Assembly: GCF_004138495.1 (NCBI RefSeq)
Contig: NZ_ML142873.1
Location: 16,507 to 23,067 of the forward strand
Reading direction: 5' to 3'
From: Phytoactinopolyspora endophytica
Lineage (GTDB): Bacteria > Actinomycetota > Actinomycetes > Jiangellales > Jiangellaceae
DNA length: 6,561 nucleotides
The position numbers and the translations under genes were made by a program. This document shows, one piece after another, positions 1 to 4,646 of this stretch. The notes under the pieces are model-generated. The model worked only from the letters and a program-made list of their open reading frames with translations. It had not been told where the DNA came from and searched no databases. Position 1 is the first letter of the stretch, and every line of letters starts with the position of its first letter.

Positions 1-1031
1 GCCGTCGCGGTCTGGAACCGGGACGGGACCTCATCGTTCTGGACTCCGGCGACAGCCCGGGCGGGGCATGGCGAGAGCGTTCACCGAGCCTGACGATGGA
101 CAAGGTCCACGGGATATTCGACCTGCCGGGGGCCCGCCGCGAGGCCCGAGCCGCCGACATGGCGCGACCCGCTGCCGAGGTCATCTCCGAGTACTACGCG
201 GACTACGAGGGGCGGTTCGGCCTGGGAGTGCACCGGCCGGTCCACGTCCGGGCGGTACGGCCGGGAGCGGCCGATCGTCTTGTCGTCGAGAGTGACGCGG
301 GCACGTGGGCCGCTCGGGCCGTGATCAATGCGACCGGAAGCTGGACACGTCCATACTGGCCGTACTATCCAGGCGCAGGCGAGTTCGCCGGGCAGCAGTT
401 GCACTCGGCGGACTACCGGGGCCCGGCCGGGTTCGCCGGTCTGCGCGTCGTGGTGGTCGGCGGTGGTCATTCGGCGACACACATCCTGTCCGAGATCGCC
501 GACGTCGCGGCGTCGACGACGTGGGTGACACGCCGACCACCGGTGTTCGACCCGGTTGAGTTCACCGAGGACTACGGGCGGCGGGTCGTGTCCCTGGTGG
601 ACGAGCGGGTGCGCGCCGGCCTGCCTCCGGAGAGCGTCGTCAGCGTGACCGGACTCGGGCACACCCCAGTGGTGGAGACCGCCCTGGCGAAGGGCGCGCT
701 GGAGCGGTTGCCGATGTTCGACCGCATCACCCCGGACGGCATGCTCTGGGACGACGGCTCGTCCGCACCCGCCGACGTGATCGTCTGGGCGACGGGGTTC
801 CGTGCCGCGTTGGACCACCTGGCGCCGTTGAAGCTGCGAGGGCCTGGTGGCGGTATCAAGATGGACGGCACCCGCGTCGTCGTGGAGCCGCGCGTTCACC
901 TCGTCGGGTACGGGCCATCGGCGAGCACGGTCGGTGCCAACCGTGCTGGCAGGACGGCAGCCCTAGAGATCGCTGAGCTGCTCGATCTGACGCGGCGGTC
1001 TTCGCGTGGGCGGCCGGTGCTCGTCGGGTGA
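1..1031 (+). CDS. FAD/NAD(P)H-dependent flavoprotein oxidoreductase (monooxygenase-like), 5' end cut by window
   Basis: The reading frame is open from base 3 to a TGA at 1029-1031, giving 342 visible residues with no start in the window. The fragment begins just inside the first Rossmann fold: LIVLDSGDSPGGAW (about residues 10-23) is the end of strand 2 with its acidic ribose-binding residue and the PGGxW segment usual in flavin-containing and Baeyer-Villiger-like monooxygenases. The N-terminal GxGxxG FAD motif must lie upstream. A second dinucleotide motif, VVVVGGGHSA (near residue 150), is the NADPH site. VIVWATGF (near residue 260) is the ATG motif closing the FAD domain. By family, it should be a soluble enzyme using FAD and NADPH to oxidise a small substrate or carry electrons; the substrate cannot be told. 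It ends 129 bases before the next likely start, so an operon is uncertain. Inner ATGs such as 96 lie after the flavin motif and are not the true start. Confidence 0.88.
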   Translation, partial: RRGLEPGRDLIVLDSGDSPGGAWRERSPSLTMDKVHGIFDLPGARREARAADMARPAAEVISEYYADYEGRFGLGVHRPVHVRAVRPGAADRLVVESDAGTWAARAVINATGSWTRPYWPYYPGAGEFAGQQLHSADYRGPAGFAGLRVVVVGGGHSATHILSEIADVAASTTWVTRRPPVFDPVEFTEDYGRRVVSLVDERVRAGLPPESVVSVTGLGHTPVVETALAKGALERLPMFDRITPDGMLWDDGSSAPADVIVWATGFRAALDHLAPLKLRGPGGGIKMDGTRVVVEPRVHLVGYGPSASTVGANRAGRTAALEIAELLDLTRRSSRGRPVLVG

Positions 1032-1160
1032 CGTCGTGGGTAACCGACTGGTTCGAACGTGACCAGCTAGGTGGAATGTGGGGTGCCCGTCGTCGGCGTC
1101 TCTGGGGAAAGCGTTGGGTCCGGCGCATTCGACACCGGCAGGCTTGTAATCTCGGCGATC

Positions 1161-1649
1161 GTGGTGATTCTGGTCCGGCACGCGATGCCAGAAGTGGATC
1201 CTGCTGTGCCACCGCACGAATGGCACCTCAGCGCCGAGGGCAGGGAGGCGACCGAAGCACTGCATCTTCCCGTGCGGGCACGAGTCGTGTCTAGTACTGA
1301 ACCCAAGGCCGCGCAGACGCTCGAGCATTGTGGTGTGGTGGTACGCGATGCGCGATTCAACGAGGTCCGGCGATCAAGCGAACCGTTTGGTGGCAACTGG
1401 CGGGCGCTGCGCCGCGCCTATGTGGATGGGGTGGAACACGACGGCTGGGAACCGCACGAGGCTGTGGCGGCGCGGTTTGGCTCCGCGATTGACGAGCACC
1501 GGGATAACGCTCGAGGCGAGGTGCTCGTCGTGGCGGCCCACGGTATGGCGATAACCGTGTGGCTCGCCCGACGGCTCGGTCTCGCCGATCCGGTCCAGTT
1601 CTGGGAGGGCCTTCGTTTCCCTGACATGATCACTTTGGACCACATCTGA
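1161..1649 (+). CDS. Histidine phosphatase family protein (phosphoglycerate-mutase-like)
   Basis: From the GTG at 1161 this is a 162-residue protein. LVRHA at residues 4-8 is the RHG-type signature, with His7 as the expected phospho-accepting nucleophile. VSSTEPKAAQTLE (about 43-55) matches the second conserved segment, with Lys where Arg is more usual. Glu68 in FNEVRR is the likely acid, and His127 in VVAAHGMA is the second catalytic histidine. The family removes phosphate from varied small molecules or proteins in the cytoplasm; the substrate is unknown. The frame stays open upstream to a GTG at 1071, but the family normally begins within a few residues of RHG, and the extra 30 residues look non-conserved, so I prefer 1161 (or 1164). 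No clear Shine-Dalgarno precedes any of these. The first 40 codons have 13 A/T-ending ones, more than a sampled stretch of the amidohydrolase gene. It converges on the dioxygenase gene. Confidence 0.82.
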   Translation: MVILVRHAMPEVDPAVPPHEWHLSAEGREATEALHLPVRARVVSSTEPKAAQTLEHCGVVVRDARFNEVRRSSEPFGGNWRALRRAYVDGVEHDGWEPHEAVAARFGSAIDEHRDNARGEVLVVAAHGMAITVWLARRLGLADPVQFWEGLRFPDMITLDHI

Positions 1650-1651
1650 CG

Positions 1652-1684
1652 GTGACTCCTCGTTGCTGACGATCACAGAGTCAC
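1652..1684. terminator. Possible stem-loop between convergent genes
   Basis: GTGACTC (1652-1658) is exactly complementary to GAGTCAC (1678-1684), making a 7-bp stem with a 19-base loop three bases after the phosphatase stop codon. No T-tract follows on either strand, so it is not a classical intrinsic terminator. Its place between convergent genes is the main support. The rest of the gap to 1757 shows nothing recognisable. Confidence 0.3.
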
Positions 1685-1757
1685 GTCGTCGCCGCGGCCT
1701 GCCAGCTGCACACCATGCGCGGACGTCGGGTGACCAAGCCCGGTTGCGCGACTCAGG

Positions 1758-2639
1758 TCAGGCGACTTGGAAGGAACGCTTCGACAACCCCATCATGTAG
1801 CCCTCGATCGTCGTCTCTGGGGGCTGCCCCGGATCCGTCGCTGCTCCGAGGGTGATGAACAGGGGTATGTAGTGGTCGACCGTAGGGTGCGCGTACGGCA
1901 TGCCGGGCGCTGTGTCCCGATACGACGCGAGTGTGTCGACGTCACCACGGGAGAGAGCGTCGGACGCCCACGCGTCGAAGTCCGATGACCATGAGGGTGC
2001 CTCGTTGTGCATCGCCATCTCGCGGGTCATGAACGCAAGACCGTGCGTCATGAAACCCGATCCGACGACGAGCACGCCTTCCTCGCGCAACGGCCGCAGA
2101 CGCCGGCCCAGATCGAGAAGCTTGTCGGGGTCGTGCGTCGGCATGCTCATCTGCAGCACCGGCACGTCCGCCAGCGGGTACATGACCTTCAGGGGCACCC
2201 ACGCGCCGTGGTCGAGGCCGCGGCTGCCGTGTTCGTGGATGGGCTCGTCGTCGGGCATGAGTGCGCAGACGCGCTGGGCGAGGGCGCGGGCGTCGGGGGT
2301 GGGATAGATCATCTCGTAGTAGCGAGGATGGAACCCGCCGAAGTCATACACAAGCGGCGTGTGGGCCGCGGCCGCGGAGAGCGACAGCGGTGCGGACTCC
2401 CAGTGTGCGCTGACGATCAGGATGCCGCGTGGTTTCGGGAGCGTCTGCGACCACGCGAAGAGCTCACGGATCCACGGTCCGTCGTCGAACAGCGGTGGCG
2501 CGCCATGGCTGACATAGAGCGCGGGGAGGGCGCCGTCGTCGGGTGTCCAGAGGTGCTGTTCGCGGCTGACCGGAGCGGCATCGACGACGAACTCGTCGAA
2601 CGCGCCACCGGGCACCGCGGGGTCGAGTGGCGTGTGCAT
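1758..2639 (-). CDS. LigB/DODA-type class III extradiol ring-cleavage dioxygenase
   Basis: The family (PF02900; 4,5-DOPA extradiol dioxygenase, E. coli YgiD-like) opens catechol-type rings with oxygen at a His-bound metal. Read from the ATG at 2637-2639 this is a 293-residue protein, close to the usual 260-290. Conserved blocks occur in order: YVSHGAPP (His45), IVSAHWES (His79), DFGGFHPRYYEMIYP, GLDHGAWVPL (His144), SGFMTHGL (His199) and HPTVDHYIPL (His256). His45, His79, His199 and His256 match the four metal ligands known in YgiD, and His144 matches its conserved active-site DHG histidine. The frame extends 19 codons further to a TTG at 2696, but AAGGAGG (2647-2653, minus strand) lies 7 bases before the ATG at 2639 and decides the start. 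The protein appears soluble. The true substrate may be a phenolic other than DOPA. It is transcribed on the same strand as the MarR gene further right, with the palindrome-flanked cassette between them. Confidence 0.93.
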   Translation of the reverse strand: MHTPLDPAVPGGAFDEFVVDAAPVSREQHLWTPDDGALPALYVSHGAPPLFDDGPWIRELFAWSQTLPKPRGILIVSAHWESAPLSLSAAAAHTPLVYDFGGFHPRYYEMIYPTPDARALAQRVCALMPDDEPIHEHGSRGLDHGAWVPLKVMYPLADVPVLQMSMPTHDPDKLLDLGRRLRPLREEGVLVVGSGFMTHGLAFMTREMAMHNEAPSWSSDFDAWASDALSRGDVDTLASYRDTAPGMPYAHPTVDHYIPLFITLGAATDPGQPPETTIEGYMMGLSKRSFQVA

Positions 2640-2646
2640 GCCGGTT

Positions 2647-2653
2647 CCTCCTT
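2647..2653 (-). promoter_or_regulatory. Ribosome binding site of the dioxygenase gene
   Basis: AAGGAGG on the minus strand lies 7 bases before the ATG at 2637-2639. It is the strongest Shine-Dalgarno I noticed in the window. It rules out the longer TTG-initiated reading, because the TTG at 2694-2696 has nothing comparable before it. Confidence 0.85.
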
Positions 2654-2684
2654 CGAGAACGCCTGGGGTCTCATGGACAAACAG

Positions 2685-2732
2685 TTGAAGCTTCAATTAA
2701 CAGGATAGGCGACCCGGTCGTTGTTCTGCCAA
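2685..2732 (-). promoter_or_regulatory. Probable promoter and operator of the dioxygenase gene
   Basis: TTGAAGCTTCAA (2685-2696) is a perfect 12-bp palindrome in an AT-rich patch unlike its surroundings. Just upstream on the minus strand are TATCCT (2702-2707), a fair -10, and TTGGCA (2727-2732), close to a -35 consensus with a rather long 19-base spacer. If these are used, transcription starts near 2695 and the palindrome covers the start site, where a dimeric repressor would block it. MarR-family operators often have this size and symmetry, and a MarR gene lies about 1.4 kb away. The palindrome is seen directly; the promoter is inferred. Confidence 0.4.
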
Positions 2733-2770
2733 GCCGAAGCCGGTTGTCTGGGTGTGCGGCCGCCAGCGTT

Positions 2771-2826
2771 CTTGATCATGTTCCGTTTGAGGCCCCTATA
2801 AGGGCTCTAAACGGAACATGATCTTG
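2771..2826. repeat. 56-bp imperfect palindrome, left copy
   Basis: GATCATGTTCCGTTT (2774-2788) is exactly complementary to AAACGGAACATGATC (2809-2823). Inside this 15-bp stem, GGCCC/GGGC-type pairs (2792-2795 with 2802-2805) continue the helix to a six-base loop CTATAA. A second copy at 4018-4073 matches at 53 of 56 positions in the same orientation. This copy lies between two divergent genes, where a transcription terminator would have no gene to end, and it has no T-tract. It looks like a repeat-family element or the edge of a mobile unit. Confidence 0.9.
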
Positions 2827-2924
2827 ACGCGTCGAGATGCTGTGGCGCAACCTCGCGCAAGACCTGCGGCGTGTATGGAGAGTGCCCTGGATTGATCGTG
2901 CGTGGCCGGGCATGATGCTGCGTC
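2827..2924. other. Leader region of the AbiEi/nuclease gene
   Basis: About 98 bases separate the left palindrome from the start codon. No ORF on either strand is convincing here. TTGACG (2824-2829) resembles a -35 box but no good -10 follows at the right distance, and TATGGA (2874-2879) is only a weak -10. The stretch 2911-2934 holds short inverted repeats around the start codon (CATGA/TCATG, and CATGG-T-CCATG). No strong ribosome binding site is visible before the ATG at 2925. Confidence 0.35.
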
Positions 2925-2934
2925 ATGGTCCATG
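2911..2934. promoter_or_regulatory. Inverted repeats overlapping the AbiEi/nuclease start codon
   Basis: CATGA (2911-2915) pairs with TCATG (2923-2927), and CATGG-T-CCATG (2924-2934) is a perfect palindrome with one central base; both overlap the ATG at 2925. AbiEi-type antitoxins are known to repress their own operons by binding inverted repeats, so self-control is possible. The arms are only 5 bp and could be chance. Confidence 0.25.
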
Positions 2935-4022
2935 ATCGACTGTCTAGCGTTCTGTGGCGGCAGGACGGCATTATCACTCGTGAGCAGGCGCTTGCTGCGG
3001 GCATGTCCGTCAAGGCGCTGAGATATGCCCTGAGGAAGGGCGGCCCGTGGCAACGGATCGTGCGCGGCGTTTACGCAGCCTTCACGGGTCCGCTCGGCGA
3101 TCTTCATCTCTTGCGCGTGGCGACCCTGCATGCCGGGCCCGATGCGCGGGTCACATGCAGCTGGGCGTGCTGGATGGCGGGGTTGAAGTATGGGCCGTCC
3201 AAGGGCGACGCCATCGTTGTGCAGGTACCCCGCTCCTGCCGCCGTCGTCCAGCGGAGTTCATCGCTCTGACGCGGCGGGCTGAGGACTTCGAGGGATATG
3301 CCGAATGGACCGACCGAAGCTCGGCTGGCGACGTTGGGCGCTTGATCGGAATGGCATATGAGCCCATCGATGAGCTCGCCGGCGACGCGCGGCCCGGCGT
3401 CATTCTGATGGTGCGCCCGGCGCGTGCGGTGATCGACACAGTGACCAAGCCGCGGTGGCTGCCGGCGGCGTGGCGGGCATCGTGCGAACACGACGACGGT
3501 TGTCCTCAGTGCTGGGGAGGCATGCCGCATTACGCAGGGGCGTTGCGCAATACTCGGGCGCTGATGTGCGAGGTGGTGCAGCGTGGGAAATGCACGGTCG
3601 ACCAGCTTGCGGCTGAGCTTGGTGCTACGTCGCGCAACGATACGGCCGTCGCGCAAGCCGTGATGGCAGACCTGCGTGCGGGTTGCCGTTCGGCACCCGA
3701 GTGCGAGTTGCGTGAGTTGGTCGATGCGAGCCCGGTTCTTCCGGAGCCGCGCTGGAATCGGGTGTTACCTGGGGCGAGGGACATCTACCCCGACGCATGC
3801 TGGCCAGACGCTCGGTTGGTAGTCGAAGTGGACTCGCGTGCCTTTCACGGTTTCGGTGATGCGCCCGCGCGGACGGAGCGCCGGCGGGCTCGCTATGCGG
3901 AACTCGGCTGGACGGTGCTTCCGGTCGCGCCTTCGAGAATTCGGAGTGAGCCAGTGCGGCTGCTCGCCGAGATCGAGTCGGCGTACCGCGCAGGCCTCGC
4001 GCGCGGATCGGCACGCTCTTGA
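2925..4022 (+). CDS. AbiEi-type winged-helix domain fused to a DUF559/Vsr-like nuclease domain
   Basis: 365 residues. Residues 4-55 (LSSVLWRQDGIITREQALAA, then MSVKALRYALRKG and IVRGVYA) match the AbiEi-type N-terminal winged helix found in type IV toxin-antitoxin antitoxins and many actinobacterial relatives. Residues about 255-350 match the DUF559 (Vsr/PD-(D/E)xK-like) nuclease fold: SAPECELREL, an acidic Asp290, the Glu301-x-Asp303 pair in LVVEVDS, His308, then TERRRARYAELGWTVLPV. The putative catalytic acids are present, so the nuclease may be active. Residues 187-202 hold an unusual cluster, C-x-H-x3-C-x2-C then H, which may bind zinc. No AbiEii-type toxin is adjacent, so a toxin-antitoxin role is unsupported. 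The gene lies between two matching palindromes, and its TGA falls inside the right one. In a 40-codon stretch from 3528, 12 codons end in A/T, against 4 of 40 in the amidohydrolase from 4866, consistent with transfer. Confidence 0.85.
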   Translation: MVHDRLSSVLWRQDGIITREQALAAGMSVKALRYALRKGGPWQRIVRGVYAAFTGPLGDLHLLRVATLHAGPDARVTCSWACWMAGLKYGPSKGDAIVVQVPRSCRRRPAEFIALTRRAEDFEGYAEWTDRSSAGDVGRLIGMAYEPIDELAGDARPGVILMVRPARAVIDTVTKPRWLPAAWRASCEHDDGCPQCWGGMPHYAGALRNTRALMCEVVQRGKCTVDQLAAELGATSRNDTAVAQAVMADLRAGCRSAPECELRELVDASPVLPEPRWNRVLPGARDIYPDACWPDARLVVEVDSRAFHGFGDAPARTERRRARYAELGWTVLPVAPSRIRSEPVRLLAEIESAYRAGLARGSARS

Positions 4023-4073
4023 TCATGTTCCGTTTGAGGCCCCTATGAGGGCTATAGACGGAACATGATCTTG
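4018..4073. repeat. 56-bp imperfect palindrome, right copy
   Basis: GATCATGTTCCGT (4021-4033) is complementary to ACGGAACATGATC (4058-4070), continued by a G-T wobble and an A-T pair. Three positions differ from the left copy: one in the loop (4047), one already unpaired (4054), and one (4057) that changes A-T to a G-T wobble, so the fold is kept. The TGA of the upstream gene (4020-4022) lies in its first bases. Here it sits between convergent genes and could also end transcription from both sides, although it lacks a T-tract. Confidence 0.9.
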
Positions 4074-4084
4074 CGTGGTGGTTG

Positions 4085-4585
4085 CTAGTGGTGGCGGTGC
4101 TGGAGTGCGAGGGCGACGTCGCGCAAGGCGTCGGCGGCAGCTCGCGCTGTGTGCTCGGGTACTGACGCCACGGCGGCCGACTGGGCCTGCGTCGCGAGCA
4201 GTACTGCATCCCGCGCCTTGGCCAGGCCGGCCGCTGTCAGCTGGACCTGCTTTCCCCGCGCGTCGGCCGGGTCAGGGGTGCGCTGGATGAGCCCTGCACG
4301 TTCGAGACGGTGTAAGACGTTGCTGATGCCGCCACTGGTGAGCAGGAGCTCTCGGGTGAGGTCTCGTGGCTTGCGTCGGTAGGGCTCGCCGGCGCGGCGG
4401 AGCACCACCAGTACCTCGAACTCGGCGTACGTCAGGTCCAGCTCTTCGAGCGTGGACTGGGTGGCGTCCAGGAACAGGCGGTTGAGGAAGCCGATGCGTT
4501 TGGAGAGCTCGACGGCGAGCAACTCTGCGTCGGTGAGGTCATCCGGGATGGCGGCGATGAGCCTGTCGACCTCGTCTTGATGCAT
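4085..4585 (-). CDS. MarR-family winged-helix transcriptional regulator
   Basis: 166 residues, a usual MarR length. LTYAEFEVLVVLRRAG (51-66), the recognition region LLTSGGISNVLHRLERAGLIQR (81-102) and the wing PDPADARGKQVQLTAAG (104-120, with the family's Asp-x-Arg) form the DNA-binding domain. The flanking N- and C-terminal helices are the expected dimerisation parts. Such proteins repress as dimers and release DNA on binding phenolics, antibiotics or metabolites, or on oxidation; this one has no cysteine, so thiol oxidation sensing is unlikely. It is divergent from the amidohydrolase gene and most likely controls both itself and that gene through the inverted repeat at 4613-4628. The ATG at 4583-4585 has no Shine-Dalgarno but has a -10-like TAGACT at exactly -12 to -7, fitting a leaderless start. 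Its stop is 11 bases from the right palindrome. Confidence 0.93.
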   Translation of the reverse strand: MHQDEVDRLIAAIPDDLTDAELLAVELSKRIGFLNRLFLDATQSTLEELDLTYAEFEVLVVLRRAGEPYRRKPRDLTRELLLTSGGISNVLHRLERAGLIQRTPDPADARGKQVQLTAAGLAKARDAVLLATQAQSAAVASVPEHTARAAADALRDVALALQHRHH

Positions 4586-4591
4586 GGGCGA

Positions 4592-4597
4592 AGTCTA
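4592..4597 (-). promoter_or_regulatory. -10 element of the MarR gene, leaderless arrangement
   Basis: TAGACT on the minus strand matches TANNNT and lies at -12 to -7 if transcription starts at the A of the ATG (4585). This is the spacing seen for leaderless actinobacterial mRNAs, and no ribosome binding site competes with it. No good -35 is visible; the inverted repeat covers that region. Confidence 0.5.
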
Positions 4598-4612
4598 CTT
4601 TGCCACCTATAT

Positions 4613-4628
4613 AGCTTTCGAAAAAGCT
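4613..4628. promoter_or_regulatory. Probable MarR operator in the divergent intergenic region
   Basis: AGCTTT (4613-4618), four bases CGAA, and AAAGCT (4623-4628) form a perfect 6-bp inverted repeat with nested palindromes TTTCGAAA (4616-4623) and AAAGCTTT (4623-4630). AGCTTTC also recurs directly 12 bases on (4613 and 4625). The site lies between the two proposed -10 elements, over the -35 region of each, so one bound dimer could block both genes. A MarR gene beginning 28 bases away makes self-binding the natural reading. Confidence 0.6.
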
Positions 4629-4634
4629 TTCAGT

Positions 4635-4640
4635 TAAGGT
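4635..4640 (+). promoter_or_regulatory. -10 element of the amidohydrolase gene, leaderless arrangement
   Basis: TAAGGT matches TANNNT and sits at exactly -12 to -7 from the A of the ATG at 4647, which suggests a leaderless mRNA. The same bases include AAGG, which could instead act as a weak Shine-Dalgarno about 7 bases from the ATG, so the two readings compete. Confidence 0.45.
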
Positions 4641-4646
4641 ACTTCC

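Larger units (their letters stand above)
2771..4073. mobile_element. Candidate single-gene cassette bounded by palindromic repeats
   Basis: A 1303-bp block consists of one nuclease-like gene between two near-identical 56-bp palindromes in the same orientation. It lies between a MarR gene and a dioxygenase gene that share a strand. No transposase, tyrosine recombinase or obvious target-site duplication is seen, so any movement must come from the nuclease itself, from an enzyme elsewhere, or from recombination between repeats. Mobility is inferred from layout and codon use. The alternative is a gene that happens to lie between two copies of a dispersed intergenic repeat. Confidence 0.45.

Noticed and set aside
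81..899. Long minus-strand open frame opposite the flavoprotein gene
   Set aside because: Its product is rich in Arg, His and Pro with no domain features, while the plus strand carries clear Rossmann motifs. It is a high-GC shadow.
1045..1068. GGTTCGAAC, like a tRNA T-loop, in the gap between the first two genes
   Set aside because: The bases around it do not form a 5-bp T-stem, and no acceptor, D or anticodon arms fit. Only a CTGGT/ACCAG stem with a 9-base loop (1048-1066) is present.
2640..2696. Longer N-terminus for the dioxygenase starting at a TTG
   Set aside because: AAGGAGG sits 7 bases before the downstream ATG at 2639, the TTG has no comparable site, and the extra residues are outside the family's conserved region.
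2796..3656. 286-codon minus-strand open frame overlapping the left palindrome and the nuclease gene
   Set aside because: It has no recognisable motifs and biased composition, and it overlaps the plus-strand gene that has two identifiable domains.
2925..4022. Type IV toxin-antitoxin pair
   Set aside because: Only the AbiEi-like N-terminal domain is present, fused to a nuclease domain. No AbiEii nucleotidyltransferase toxin gene is adjacent; the neighbours are a MarR and a dioxygenase gene.
2771..4073. Integron gene cassette with attC sites, suggested by one gene and imperfect palindromes of attC-like length
   Set aside because: The RYYYAAC/GTTRRRY core sites are absent, the stem is an almost perfect 15-bp pairing rather than the bulged attC form, and no integrase is seen.
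2771..4073. CRISPR array or standard insertion sequence
   Set aside because: There are only two repeat copies, about 1.2 kb apart, with a gene between them. The gene has no DDE, HUH or serine/tyrosine recombinase features.
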